NCBI GenBank assembly: GCA_023974075.1
Contig: JAMFTG010000125.1
Span: 1-64,000, forward strand
DNA from: Chaenocephalus aceratus
Taxonomy: Eukaryota; Chordata; Actinopteri; Perciformes; Channichthyidae
Direction of reading: 5' to 3'
DNA: 64,000 nt
Shown: positions 24,272-36,105 of the stretch, piece after piece
Layout of the letters: each line of letters begins with the position of its first letter
Position numbering within the stretch: position 1 is the first letter of the stretch
Translations under genes and position numbers: made by a program
The notes under the pieces: generated by a model
Told to the model about the DNA's origin: nothing
What the model saw: the letters and a program-made list of their open reading frames with translations, nothing else
Databases searched by the model: none

Positions 24272-25384
24272 TCAATTAAAAGCAGCGACAAAAAGAAAAG
24301 TCTTCAGCCTGGATTTAAAAGTAGTCAGAGTTGCAGCGGACCTGCAGGTTTCTGGGAGTTTGTTCCAGATATTTGGAGCATAATAACTGAACGCTGCTTC
24401 TCCATGTTTAGTTCTGACTCTGGGGACAGAAAGCTGACCAGTCCCTGAAGACCTGAGAGATCTGGATGGTTCATAGTTTAGCAGGAGGTCAGAAATGTAT
24501 ATTGAGCCTAAACAATTCAGTGCTTTATAAACCAGCAGCAGTATTTTGAAATCTATTCTTTGACACACAGGAAGCCAGTGTAAAGACTTCAGAACAGAGT
24601 GATGTGATCCACTTTCTTAGTGTTAGTGAGGACTCGAGCAGCGGCGTTCTGAATCAGCTGCAGCTTTCTAATAGATTTTTTAGTGAGACCTGTGAAGACA
24701 CCATTGCAGTAGTCGAGTCTACTGAAGATAAAGGCATGGACAAGTTTTTCCAAATCCTGCTGTGACATTAGTCTTTTAATCCTAGATATGTTCTTTAGGT
24801 GATAGTAGGCTGATTTAGTAACTGTTTGAATGTGACTGTTGAAACTCAGGTCAGAGTCCATGACTACACCTAGATTTCTGGCTTTATCTGTTGGTTTGAA
24901 CATTGCAGACTGAAGCTCAGCGCTAACTTTTATACGTTCTGCCTTGGCTCCAAAAACCATTACCTCAGTTTTATCTTTGTTTAATTGGAGAAAGTTCTGA
25001 CACATCCAGTCATTGATTTTGTTTGCACTTACTCAGTGTTTGAATTGGAGCATAGTCTCCTGGTGAAATTGTTACGTACATTTGTGTGTCATCCGCATAG
25101 CTATGGTAACTTATTTTGTTGTTCTTCATTATCTGAGCCAGTGGTAGCATGTAGACGTTAAAGAGAAGAGGCCCCAATATGGAGCCTTGAGGAACCCCAC
25201 ATGTCATATTTGTCAACTCGGATGTGTATTTACCTATAGAAACAAAGTTGTTTCTATCCTTTAAGTAGGATTTAAACCAATTTAGAACTGTTTCCGAAAG
25301 TCCCACCCAGTTTTCCAGTCGGTCTAGTAATATGCTGTGGTCAACAGTGTCAAACGCAGCACTGAGATCTAATAATACTAACAC
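24272..25384 (-). pseudogene. L2-type LINE RT and C-terminal domain, frameshifted
   Basis: Three consecutive minus-strand frames make one protein. They are 25384-25010 (LVLLDLSAAFDTVDHSILL, CGVPQGSILGPLLF, HSYADDTQMY), 25005-24589 (LQLNKDKTEVMVFG, RNLGVVMDSDLSF, RLDYCNGV, LQLIQNAAARVLT) and 24568-24272 (FKILLLVYKAL, FKSRLKTFLF). The RT catalytic YADD is intact. Shifts near 25008 and 24580 break the frame. Confidence 0.88.
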
Positions 25385-25405
25385 TGAAGTTCTGCCACAG
25401 TAAAT

Positions 25406-26049
25406 TCCAATGTTAATAAAAGCTGTGTACGTTTTTTGGGAGTTTGATTTATTTTTTTAAATGAACACAAATACAACATTTAAACCTATAATTGCACAAT
25501 AAAACCATTATTTCAAAAAAAGAACTATTTCACATAAATCTCTGGTTTTTACTGGGGCAGGTCAACTTGATTTTGGGGGGGGTGCGCCATATTTTATGGA
25601 CGCTGTACGCAATATAGGCGTAGTTCTGTTAGTATAAGATAATAAGATGTACTTTGTTGATCCAAAATCGGGAAATTGTGTTGTTGTGTTTTGTTTTTTT
25701 CGGCGCCCCCCATTGATTGATGCGCCCTTAGCATTCGCCTATACTGCCTGTGCCAAGGGCCGGCCCTGTGCCTGTCCATCTAACGCTTAAGTCGTCCCCA
25801 GTTTGGGGCAAAAACTCACCGTTTCCAGGCAGAGAGCCTCAGACCCAAATGAGTGCTGGAGGTCAAACGCTTCTGCCAAATCACTAAAAATGAAGCTCTC
25901 TACAGAGGCTTTAAAGAAGTTTGTGCCAATAAGAATGTTAACACATGTATAGGTATCTCGTTTCACTACAATGATGTATTGATGATGGTATTCCCACACC
26001 ACCAAGCAGGGCTGATTGTTGGCTAAGTCAAACTGTACTGGTCTCTGAC
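25406..26049. other. NLR intron with repeat fragments
   Basis: Bases 25636-25680 are a LINE 3' end type (ataagatgtactttgttgat). A minus-strand frame at 26005-25787 ends next to a gtgag donor-like site (after SEALCLETVSF). I do not recognise it and leave it as a possible exon. Confidence 0.4.
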
Positions 26050-26223
26050 CTGAGAGTCTTCAGTTCACAGTGTGGACTCTCCAGTCCAGCAGACAGCAGC
26101 TTCACTCCAGAATCCTGCAGGTCGTTGTTACTCAGGTCCAGCTCTCTCAGACTAGAGGACTGGGAGCTGAGGACTGAGGACAGAGCTTCACAGCTTCTCT
26201 CTGACAGGTTACAGCCACTCAGC
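26050..26223 (-). CDS. NLR LRR exon, canonical 174 bp
   Basis: The minus-strand acceptor is ctcttcag and the donor is gtcagag. It encodes [40 protein letters not shown] and [11 protein letters not shown], a perfect fish NLR leucine-rich exon of the standard 174 bp. The frame is open throughout. Confidence 0.9.
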
Positions 26224-26310
26224 CTGAAGAGACGATGAGGACAACAGTTATTCAGAAGACAGCAGAGTATTAGTAACTGATTCTCTAAATCAAACTATCT
26301 CTGTACTTAC

Positions 26311-28099
26311 AGAGCTTTGTTGGAGGCTTTGACCACTGGCAGCAGCCTCAGAAGAGCCTCCTCTGAAGCAGTATTTCTTCAGGTCAAACACGTCCAGATA
26401 TTTTCCTGATGACAGTAAGATGAAGACCAGAGCTGACCACTGAGCAGGGGACAGTTTATCTGTGGAGAGACTTCCTGAACTCAGGGACTGTTGGATCTCC
26501 TCTTCTAGAGAACGATCATTCAGTTCATTCAGACAGTGGAACAGGTTGATGCTTCTCTCTGCAGACAGACCCTCATCCTCTTCTTCTTGATGTATTGGAC
26601 TGTTTCCTTGTTGATCTCTGAGCCACTTCCTGTCTGTGTCAGCAGGCCTCGTAGGAGTTTCTGATTGGTCTGCCGTGAAAGACCCAGGAGGAGGAGGAAC
26701 AAGTCCAGGTGTCCGTTTGGACTCTGTAAGGCCTGGTCCACAGCACTCTGGTGAGATGTGTTAGTTCAGGTTTGGCTTTATACTTCTGGGAGGTTGTTGG
26801 TTCTTCTGTCAGCAGGTTGACTCCAGAGGTGATGAAGGTCAGATGGACATGAAGAGCAGCCAGAAACTCCTGAACGCTCAGATGGACGAAGCAGAACACC
26901 TTGTCCTGGTACAGTCCTCTCTCCTCTCTGAAGACCTGTGTGAACACTCCTGAGTACACTGAGGCTGCTCTGATATCGATGCCACACTCTGTCAGGTCGG
27001 ACTCATAGAAGATCAGGTTGCCTTTCTGCAGCTGCTCAAAAGCCAGCTTTCCCAGAGACTCCATCATCTCCGTGCTCTCTGGACTCCAGTGTGGATCCGT
27101 CTCAGCTCCTCCATGATACTTGGTGTTCTTCACTTTGGACTGAACCACCAGGAAGTGGATGTACATCTCAGTAAGGGTCTTGGGCAGCTCTCCTCCCTCT
27201 CTGGTTTTCAACACCTCTTCCAGAACTGAAGCAGAGATCCAGCAGAAGAGTGGGATGTGGCACATGATGTGGAGGCTTCGTGAGGTCTTGATGTGGGAGA
27301 TGATGGTGCTGGCCTGCTCCTGATCTCTGAATCTCTTCCTGAAGTACTCCTCCTTCTGTGGGTCAGTGAACCCTCGGACCTCTGTCACCATGTCCACACA
27401 CTGAGGAGGGATCTGATTGGCTGCTGCAGGTCGTGTGGTTATCCAGAGGCGAGCAGAGGGAAGCAGCTTCCCCCTGATGAGGTTTGTCAGCAGCACATCC
27501 ACTGAGGTGGACTCTGTGACATCAGTCAGGATCTCAGTGTTGAGGAAGTCCAGAGGAAGTCGACTCTCATCCAGACCGTCAAAGATGAACACGACCGAGA
27601 ACAGATCAAACCTGCAGATTCCTGCGTCTCTGGTTTCAGAGAAGAAGAGTGATGAACGAGTTCCACCAAGCTGTACTTGTTCTCTCTCACCACGTTCAGC
27701 TCTCTGAAGGTGAATGGAAATGTGAACTGGATGTCCTGGTTGGCTTTGCCTTCAGCCCAGTCCAGAGTGAACTTCTGTGTTAAGACTGTCTTCCCAATGC
27801 CAGCCACTCCCTTTGTCAGCACTGCTCTGATTGGTGCATCTCTTCCAGGTGAGGCTTGAAAGAGGTCTTCTTGTCTGATGGTTGTTTCTGGTCTGTCTGG
27901 TTTCCTGGATGCTGTTTCAATCTGTCTGACCTCGTGTTCAGCATTGACCTCTGCAGACCCCCCTCTGTGATGTAGAGCTCTGTGTAGATCTGGTTCAGAA
28001 GGGTTGGGTGTCCTGCTTTAGCAATGCCCTCAAACACACACTGGAACCTCTCCTTCAGGGTGGATTTAAGTTTACGCTGACACTCTCCAGCAGGAGTTC
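26311..28099 (-). pseudogene. NLR exon: FISNA and NACHT domains, multiple frameshifts
   Basis: This 1.79-kb exon has good borders (ctttcag and gtaagtac on the minus strand). FISNA reads [20 protein letters not shown] and [15 protein letters not shown] has Walker [15 protein letters not shown] and Walker [22 protein letters not shown]-associated helices follow, ending in [13 protein letters not shown] and a winged helix. Frame breaks fall at about 27958 (G run one short), 27650 (two extra bases), 26780 (one missing), 26590 and 26370. The exon is not translatable as written. Confidence 0.88.
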
Positions 28100-28756
28100 C
28101 TGAAAGAACACACAACAAAAAATCGGTAACACTTTATATTTAGGTACACAAATGAACAATGAACTAGTTGTTCATTAACATGCATATTAACAATATATTG
28201 GCTCTTTATTACAATTATAAAACACTTATTAATGCCTTATTCTACATGACCATATTCTACAAGTAATAAGCCCTTAGTTGAGAGTTCTTCCTCAATAACC
28301 CTCTAATTAGTGCTTATTTGTTGCAAGTAAGGAAGTTGTTGTACATGAGTTTTGGTCTTAATATGCTCTGCTCAATATATCAGTAACAAGACATGAAACT
28401 ATAAGTGTTAATTTTGTCTAAATAACTCAAATGTAGGTATTTCTATCTAAGAATATGTTTTGGGGTATTGACAGTTCAGCTACCAATAGCAAGGTGATGT
28501 TGACCTACGTTTCATATTTGCACATTTATATTTTGTGAAATGTGTACTGAAGGTTAGACAGGAAACCAGGTACAGGAAGTGGGAGAAAGTGAACTGAATA
28601 GCATGGCAGTAGACTGCTACTAATGTTCCCTATGCAACCAGAAGAGTAAACGGGTCAAGTCCGTCAGAAAACAGGGGCGGACTGGGACTAAAAATCATCC
28701 CGGGACTCTCGCCCGACCTTGGTAACGCAAGTAAATGGGAACTGGTGGATTTCAAG
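28100..28756. repeat. NLR intron holding a dispersed fish repeat
   Basis: Bases 28130-28450 carry the taacactttatatttaggta and acaaatgaacaatgaact motifs of a common non-coding fish repeat. Nothing else was recognised. Confidence 0.5.
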
Positions 28757-28987
28757 ATGGCGCCTGTGTCGGCATGCCGCTCCCTCAGCTCTCTGCCTTT
28801 AGCTATCCTGTTTTTGTTTTATGTTTGTCAGAATGTCTCTGCTCTGCTCGTCTATGATCGCCAAGCTCTCCTCCACCTAAGACCCTCACTGGAGTTTATA
28901 CTGCTGCCCAAACCTACATCTGGCAACCGTAAATCGACTCCCCCCCCCCCCCTCTACTGTCAGATATTCCCACTTATCGGCAGATGA
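28757..28987 (+). pseudogene. LINE 5' ORF fragment
   Basis: A short plus-strand frame reads APVSACRSLSSLPLAIL, then ALLVYDRQALLHLRPSLEF. The hydrophobic start plus YDRQ-LL-LRPS pattern resembles the 5' end of a fish LINE ORF, remembered and not searched. It lies between NLR exons, antisense to them. Confidence 0.4.
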
Positions 28988-29030
28988 GACATTTATCCAG
29001 AGTGTTATATCTCTATAGAATCCCTCTTAC

Positions 29031-29259
29031 CGCTCTGCAGACGGTCGGCCAGCGCCTCCTGCTTCATGCTCCTCAGGAAGTGCAGTGTGATGTTCAGAAA
29101 TGCCTCTCTGCTGCTCCTCCTCTGCTTTTCACCCTCAGCCTCCAACACCTCCTCATCCTCACTCTGACCCTCTAAGCATTCTGGGTAATCTGAACTCAGA
29201 GCCTTCTGGATCTTCTTCAGCTCGCTCTTCACAAAGGTGACGATGTGGTCCTCCAGCAG
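29031..29259 (-). CDS. NLR N-terminal exon (coiled helical segment)
   Basis: The minus-strand acceptor is gttccag and the donor is gtaaga. It encodes LLEDHIVTFVKSELKKIQKA, SSDYPECLEGQ, an acidic SEDEEVL stretch and RRSSREAFLNITLHFLRSMK, then LADRLQS. This exon precedes FISNA in fish NLRs. The frame is open. Confidence 0.88.
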
Positions 29260-29398
29260 CTGGAACATCACATGAACGACACAAACTATAAACCATGGAT
29301 CCAAACACCAGATCCGGACAGACTGACTCTCTGAAAGTGCAGCATGGAGATGACTGTGAACAGAAGAGAGGTCAAGTATCTGTAGTACATGTACTCAC

Positions 29399-29477
29399 CG
29401 TGAATATGGAGTCCAGCTGTGTCTGATGCTGCTGGGCAGACTGACCACCGGGAACCTCCAAGCTCTCCTGGTCCCCT
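29399..29477 (-). CDS. NLR N-terminal short exon
   Basis: A 79-bp exon with acceptor tccacag and donor gtgagt on the minus strand. It encodes GDQESLEVPGG, then QSAQQHQTQLDSIF, a motif seen just upstream of the LLE-D-IVTFVK exon in fish NLRs. Confidence 0.82.
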
Positions 29478-30480
29478 CTGTGGAGGAATCATGAAGCATT
29501 AGCTCACATTATGTCTGTCCACGCAGAGACACACTCAGGGTAAAGGAGGACAGGGAAACAGGCTGGTGGTCCTGTGCGTCAGCGGGAACTTTGCACTACA
29601 GGAATATTTATTTCCAGCTACTGTTGAAGAGCAGAGGATTCTGTCCATCCTTCATTCTGGTCTTCCTGAAACGTGGCTGTGTGGATGATACTGGACTCTG
29701 CGCTGGCTAACAGCTGTTCATCAGGAAGAGGACAGACCAAGGGACAGCTCTTACACCAGCCCCCATAACCCCCCCAGCTCCACCTCCAGCACCACAGCAG
29801 GGGTCAGGGTTCAGCTGGCAGTAGTAGAGCTGGTTGTGACTTTGATGAAGGCTCAGTGTCCACCATCAGAAGTGTTTGAGAGATGGTGGAACAGCTTCGG
29901 AACAGCCTGAGATTTCAGATGGAGTTTCACTGCCCCTCCCAGTGTGGACGTTCACAACTAATCACTTTGGACAAGAGAAGGGTGCCGGACGAGACTTTAT
30001 ACAAACTGGTTGTATTCTATCATAACCGGACTCTTAGTATGAGTCAGAGATGGAGTACCCGAGTGCCGATTTTCGGGACTCGTGACTCGACTCGGACTCG
30101 TGAATTCCCCCCCCCACGATGACTCGGACTCGACTTGTACATTGACGCTCCGACTCGGACTCGAGCAAGTTTTCTCTGGAGTCTGATGTCCTCTATCCTG
30201 GCGTGTGCACCTGTGACGCGAGTTCACGTACTGGCCCCCGCTGTTCCAGTCTAAAACATGTCTAGGACACACCCCGCATGGTGCTGTATGCTTTCACACA
30301 TTCCGCTTCCACATTGGAAAAGAGCAGCGCAAAAATGCTTGTGATGTTATGTGGAAACAAGATTGAAGAGAAGGCTCCGTAACACATTACTCTAAGGTCG
30401 AGTTCAGACATAGGCTGTATTGAACACTATCATCAGAGTAACGTGATCTAATCAATAAATAAAGATTCAGCCGACAACAC
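29478..30480. other. NLR intron with repeat pieces
   Basis: Bases 29990-30035 share a segment (ttctatcataaccggactct) with the flanks of the 34499-41134 hAT, suggesting a local duplication of NLR intron sequence. Bases 30055-30180 carry the gactcggactcg repeat of fish genomes. Confidence 0.5.
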
Positions 30481-30847
30481 GAAAGCAAATCTTTTTGTAT
30501 TTATTATAGAAGGACCATGCATACAAAAACATTAATCTCAGCAAAGAGAAGAGATGCAATATGCCAGATTATAGCTAATAGCTCATTTCCATCTGTGGTC
30601 CTCAGGCAGGTTCATAACAATCAATAAACAAATAACAACATTGCATCTGTCAAACCATTTTAAAACCTGATTTAAGTACAGCTCAATAAATTAATACATA
30701 GTACACTTACACTTACATGATTTCGGTCACTCAAATAATTACAAAGCCTGATTTAAATTCAGGTTACGAACATAATACTTAGTACACTTCAAATACACTT
30801 AAATACAATATCTGTATGACGATACAGTTCAAATAAAAAAACTCAGA

Positions 30848-33800
30848 TTACAGTGTAATTAATGTTGGCATGACTGGTTGCTTAATATCTTTTTTTGCAC
30901 CATAGGAAAACGAGTTAAAATCAGTACAGGTTTTAGGTTCAACTGGAAGAGTATTCCAGTGCTTGATGGCCGTAAACGAAAATGCTGATCGTCCAAAGGC
31001 AGTGCGCCTCAGAGGGATGGTTAGATCTGCATTTGATGAAGATCTGGAGTTTCTGCAACTCTGTTCACGGCGAAACTGAAAAAAGCCCCTCAACGGTGGT
31101 GTTGTAGAATTGTGAATGATTCTGAATACCAATCGAACTCGGGAAAGTAGAACAAGACTATCAAAACTGAAAAGTTTGTATTTGGACAGTATATTGAAAT
31201 GATGGTGTTTTAATGACTTTCGATCCATAACTGTTAAGGCTTGTTTATAAAGAACCTCAAGTGGTCTCATAGCGGTCTTAGTTGCTTGGGAACAGCAGGT
31301 TATACAGTAGTGAAAATGTGATAGTAAAAGGTTTTTGATGCTTCTATGGTTAATGAGTTCCTAATATGTTTACATTTGAAAATGTTATATTTCAGCTTTC
31401 TAGTCATGCTTCTAATATGACATTCAAAAGTCAAATTGGCATCCAAGATCACTCCCAAGTATTTGACCTCATTGACGTTTTCAATTATTTTACCATTCAC
31501 ACGAAGCTGTGGATGCGTAGTTGTTTTTTTCTTATTCGTGAAATACATTGTCTCTGTTTTGTTAGTGTTTAGAGTAAGACACGAGTCATTTAACCATTGA
31601 GCAACTTTGTGCAGCGGCAACGAGAGCTTAGAGGCAACCTGTTCAGCATCTTTCCCATGACCACCGTGTCGTCAGCATACATCTGGACGTCCACATCCTC
31701 ACAAACAGATGGGAGATCATTAAATATACAGTATGCTGAACAACAGCGGTCCAAGAATTGAGTCTTGTGGCACTCCGATTGAGCATGGCTTAGTTTCTGA
31801 CAGTTTATCATTTATACGGACACATTGAGAACGACCAGCTAAATAAGACCTGACCCATTGTATTGTGCTAACTGACAGGTTGAAATTGTTGAGTTTTGAT
31901 AACAGTTTGGTTTACTGTGTCAAATGCTTTTCGCAGGTCAAGGAACACTGCTCCAACTGTCCCTCCTTTGTCTAACTTAGCCTTGATTCCTTCCACTAAA
32001 TAGCAGCATGCAGTCTCAGTAGAATAATTGGTCCTAAAACCAAACTGCATAGGATGGAGTAGGTTGTTGTAGCTTCGGTGTGACACCAGCTCTTCCGCGA
32101 CTACTTTTTCAACTACTTTGGACACAATAGGTAGAATGCTGATGGGTCTATAGTTGCCTACTTCTTTCTTGTCGCCACATTTAAAAATTGGTGTTACAAT
32201 AGCAGTTTTAAGAGCTGATGGAAATGTATTATCTTTTAATGATTGATTTGTAATATAGGTGATGGAGCTAGCTAAGTCCTTTTTCTGTTTTTTTATAAAT
32301 ACTGTGTCTAGTCCCCAGTGATCTTTAGCCTTAGAATTTGATAAGGTGGAAATTATTTTATTCACTTTAGTCTCATTTGTACAGTTGAGTTTGAGCACTT
32401 TTGTATCGTCAGCTAATGCAAGAAGCGGTTCTGTTACATTGAAACTGTGGGCCAATTCTGAAACAGACTCAATAAAGAAAGTATTAAAATGGTTGGCCAC
32501 GGCTAGGCTATCCTGTTGTAGGGTTCCGTTTATCATAAGCTCAGTATTATAATTTTTTGAGTGATCTTTTCCAATAAGTTTGTCAATGGTTTTCCATAGT
32601 TTTTGAGAATTCCCCTTTGCCTGTCGAATAGTATCTAAAAGTAATTTGCCCTTGCCTTTCTTAATTGAACTGTAACTTTATTTCTAAGACTTTTGTATAT
32701 TAAGCGATCTGTTTCTAGTCCCGATTTTAAAGATTCTTTAGAGCTACATCCCTTTTTTTCATTAATTCCCATAGAGCAGTGATAAACCATGGTAACAGTT
32801 GTTTGCCAATATGCTTTTGAGGGATTGTTTTTGTATATTTAGCTCCGGTTTGTTTTAAGGTATGTTTCAAATTATCACAGGCCCCCTCACAATTTTCACC
32901 ATATGTCAAATCAAACCAGTCACTTTGCGTTATTTCATTCTCCAGAATTCCCATGTCCCGCTTTGGGATGTACGAGATATATTTTTTACCCTTTGTTATA
33001 TTGTGATTTTTGTAACGCAGCTTGGATAGCTTCCTGGCAACTAGAGTAAGGTTATGATCGGACATTGCGAGTAACAAGATTGTATGTTTTTGAGACGCGA
33101 TCCTCTTTGTTCGTTAAAATTAATCCAACAATGTTTGTGATGATTTAGTAATTCTTGTTGCATTTTTAATTAATTAACTCATTTGAAATCTATCACTAAT
33201 ATCCTTTAATTTCTTCCTGCCTTTTTTGTCTAACCAGTTAATATTAAAATCACCCATTAAGATTGTTTCTTTACCATTACACTGTTTGAGAATACTAGTT
33301 AAATTATCATAAAAAACACTCTTTGCTGTAGGTGGTCGATATACAACAATTACATTAAAATACATTTCCTGAGATAGTGAGATAGTTATTCCCACACATT
33401 CAGTGGTATCACAGGATAATTCGATTTGTTTACTTTGCAGGCTATTCTTAACATAAATAATAACACCCCCTCCCTTACCTTGATTACGATCTAGTGTATA
33501 AATGTTATATCCTGGGATATTAACAATATTCAACGGAATTGAAGGGTGTAGCCAGGTTTCAGAAAGGCATAAATAATCAAGGTTTGAGTTCGTTAATAAT
33601 TGCTCCAGTTATTCCATTTTGGACGTCATGCTTCTGATATTTAAGTGTCCACCGAAAATGCCCTTAGGTTTGACATTTGAGTCCAATAACACCTTTGCAT
33701 GATTTACAGTTTTAAACATTTTGGTGTCATGTTGTTTTGGCTTCAAATCGCTGCAAATAGTGCGCTGAAAGTTAGAGTGTCGTTTGCCACTGGGTGCGTG

Positions 33801-33848
33801 AGATGATCGTTCAGAAGTGGTGACAGTGACCTTGTTGAATTGTGTCAT
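30848..33848 (-). pseudogene. LINE endonuclease-RT, five or more frames
   Basis: In order on the minus strand: GGHLNIRSMTSKME (33.6 kb), YNIYTLDRNQGKGGGVIIYV and ILMGDFNINW (33.5-33.2 kb, endonuclease), a linker (33.0 kb), RT with NYRPISILPIVSKVVEKV, FGFRTNYSTETAC and FLDLRKAFDTV (32.5-31.9 kb), and a YADDTVV box (31.69 kb). Then come LTLNTNKTETMYF and VKYLGVILDANLTF (31.6 kb) and a C-terminal end with RTAFGRSAFSF. It is disabled by shifts and stops. Confidence 0.78.
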
Positions 33849-33910
33849 AAAGCTCCCCTTGGACTGGAGGAACAGGCACCGGTGTGTAGTTGATACGAAG
33901 CCTGGGTCCG

Positions 33911-34107
33911 CAGGTCAGATGCGGGGTCTGTCCGGACAACGCACAGCTTTGCGTGGCTCGGGTCCAGCTGATTGAAGGGTCGCCAATCACAGCCGCAGCT
34001 CCACAACCGCAAGACGCCACCCCGGTCATAAGATGCGGTGTCTCTCCGGACAACGCACAGCTCTGCGCGGCTAGGGTCCAGCCGATCGAAGGGTCGCCAA
34101 TCATAGC
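33911..34107. repeat. ~114-bp direct duplication in the LINE 5' leader
   Basis: Two tandem copies share tccggacaacgcacag and gaagggtcgccaatca about 114 bases apart. They differ at several positions. Short leader repeats are common in LINE promoters. Confidence 0.75.
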
Positions 34108-34161
34108 TACTTAACATGCAGAATGACGTCATTTTGCATGTTAAGTAGCTATGATTGGCGA
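34094..34161. repeat. Near-perfect 27-bp inverted repeat with CRE-like loop
   Basis: The arm at 34094-34120 (tcgccaatcatagctactta, then acatgca) is the exact reverse complement of 34135-34161. The 14-base spacer contains tgacgtca, a CREB/ATF palindrome, centred on the symmetry axis. It lies at the outer edge of the LINE leader. Confidence 0.92.
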
Positions 34162-35484
34162 TGAACAGATCGTAATGACATTTTAAAACTGGGACATCTA
34201 CACATATTATTGAGTGTTCTGCTATCTGTACAATTATATTTTATGCACTTAAGTGACTTGTGTGCGATGTTAATGTTGTTTAAGCCATCTGATGGTGACA
34301 GTAATATTAGAGAAAAGTAAGAAGTCTGAAGAAGCGTTGCATGTTTTCTACTTGTGTACTTTTAGTAATGCAACTGACTTGAGTAAAGTTCTCGCTGAGG
34401 AAACACCGCTCTCACTCTCCTGATTACATGCTGGAGAAAAACTGCTGAAAAATATGTTGGACAAGACTTCATTTCGACCAGTTTTATTCTATCATAACTA
34501 GGGATGCTCTGATCGCCCATTTTGGGGCCGATCGCCGGAATCAGTATTGGCCGATACCGATCGCCGATCCGATCGAGTGGGCGGGGCCTATGGGGATCTT
34601 CCATTTAAAGTGATGTTTAAAACTCAGTTAATGGGGCTCATTCACTGGCGCTTCCACAAACAACAACCAACTAATATTACATTCAAATGAAGTACATTAT
34701 TCAAGTTTACATTAACTTTGGATAATAACCATAGACTGTATATATAAATATAATAATAACACGGGAGAACACGGGAGAAATGAGCGTAAGCGCTCTCTTT
34801 TCCTCCCTCCCTCTCTCTCTCTCTCCTGACAGCCTGTCTGTATCTCATGCAGCTCACTGATCCATTAATGAGTGACCCGACAGTGAAGAATAAATATATT
34901 TATAGTTAGTTTAGGTTGTTCCAGAGATAGATAAATAGCTAAGTGTGTTAGGTCTAACTTGAAGTGTATGTCACCGGTCAGTCACCGCGGGCGGAGATCT
35001 GGGAGAGCTTTCTAACGGAAACTCTGTTGTGTACATTATATATTTATTTACTATTTAGAGCAATACAAGTAGCTATACTTAACACAGCATTGCAGAAATA
35101 TAATTAAGACCTGAGAAAGCATAACTTGACAACTGTTTATTTATCGGAAGGCAACATATCCAACATATTCCATTCTCTTAGGGCATGTCGATTTTGAAGA
35201 AATTAAAATCAATATAATAGCCTATGCTCGGCTATAGCAAATATTTTAGCCTTCCTATGGAATAAAAGCTAAATGTGCTCAACACTATTTGAGCCTATAT
35301 AAGGCAATACAAATCAATTCCAATAGAAGGAACAAAATACAGGGCCTTTCTAAAAATAAGTCTACTTCAAATGTAGACAACATTTAAATGGAAACAAAGA
35401 AAGGCTATAGCCAAATACTATAACACATTCCTCCTCAACATGTAGGCCTACATGTTTTTACAACCTGCTATTCTTTAGGCCTAC

Positions 35485-35606
35485 TTCATGCGCATCAACG
35501 GCAAGTTCTTGTTGATGAATATAAGCATCTCCACATCTTTGGAAGTCAGCCTGTTCCTCTTTTCATCTACAACATTCGCTGCTGTGCTGAAAAGTTGCTC
35601 GCTATC
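35485..35606 (-). pseudogene. Outer hAT transposase C-terminal exon
   Basis: On the minus strand this reads GHGIDSEQLFSTAANVVDEK, then RNRLTSKDVEMLIFINKNLP and a stop. This is the hAT dimerisation domain signature (LFS-A--V---R--L----VE-L-F---N). Confidence 0.75.
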
Positions 35607-36105
35607 TATTCCATGTCCACTAATGTACAAAACAAGATGAATATAATAAAACAGTATTCATCACATTAACAGTAAGTAGCCCTGTGTATAATATCCTCAA
35701 CACTTCCAAGCATACATAAGGTGCATTGAAGACAACACAAGTCCATACAATGTAATACTAAATGCAAATAGAACATAGTAAAACAATAGCCATCAGAATC
35801 ACAATAACATTCATATCTTGGAAACATTTTTACAATTTTAGAAACAGTAAGTAGGCTTGTTTGAATGACCATAAAATGAATGACCATACAAACAGATCTG
35901 CATACATACCATGCATCAGACTTCTGTCATGTTTAGCCTGTTTGAGTCGGTGAGAGAAAGTACACTGCCTTGATTTAGCTATTTCAGCAGTTTGGCTCAT
36001 AAGTGGTAAGAGCAATCCTGAGACACTCATGCAACTTCTCATTGGTCAGAGAGCAACGTGCCCTTGTTTTGATGGCATTCATATGAGAAAAGCTAGACTC
36101 ACAAG

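Larger units (their letters stand above)
23871..25405 (-). mobile_element. 5'-truncated L2-type LINE with expanded 3' tail
   Basis: The minus strand encodes the RT palm onward and ends in gtgctatataaataaa. A long GGCAA tract follows at the 3' end. The 5' end is cut within the RT near 25405. It lies in an NLR intron upstream of the LRR exons. Confidence 0.88.
16239..29477 (-). pseudogene. NLRC3-like fish NLR (FISNA-NACHT-LRR-B30.2), frameshifted
   Basis: This minus-strand gene matches the large teleost NLR-C family, cytosolic innate sensors. In transcript order the exons are 29399-29477, 29031-29259, 26311-28099 (FISNA and NACHT), 26050-26223 and 22562-22708 (LRRs), 16918-16967, and 16239-16830 (B30.2). 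A further N-terminal exon is at 41171-41278. At least four frameshifts in FISNA-NACHT and two or more in B30.2 break the frame. The LRR count is low. Large insertions sit in its introns. It may be a decayed copy or a real gene with assembly indels. Linkage of the B30.2 exon to the NACHT exon over 10 kb is inferred from order and strand. Confidence 0.8.
30480..34175 (-). mobile_element. Second non-LTR retrotransposon, nearly complete but decayed
   Basis: Minus-strand frames from about 33848 to 30848 carry an APE endonuclease, RT and C-terminal region, broken by several shifts. The 5' leader contains a ~114-bp duplication (about 33910-34107) and ends in a hairpin (34094-34161). Ends and TSDs were not defined. 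Clade is probably CR1/L2-like. Confidence 0.75.
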
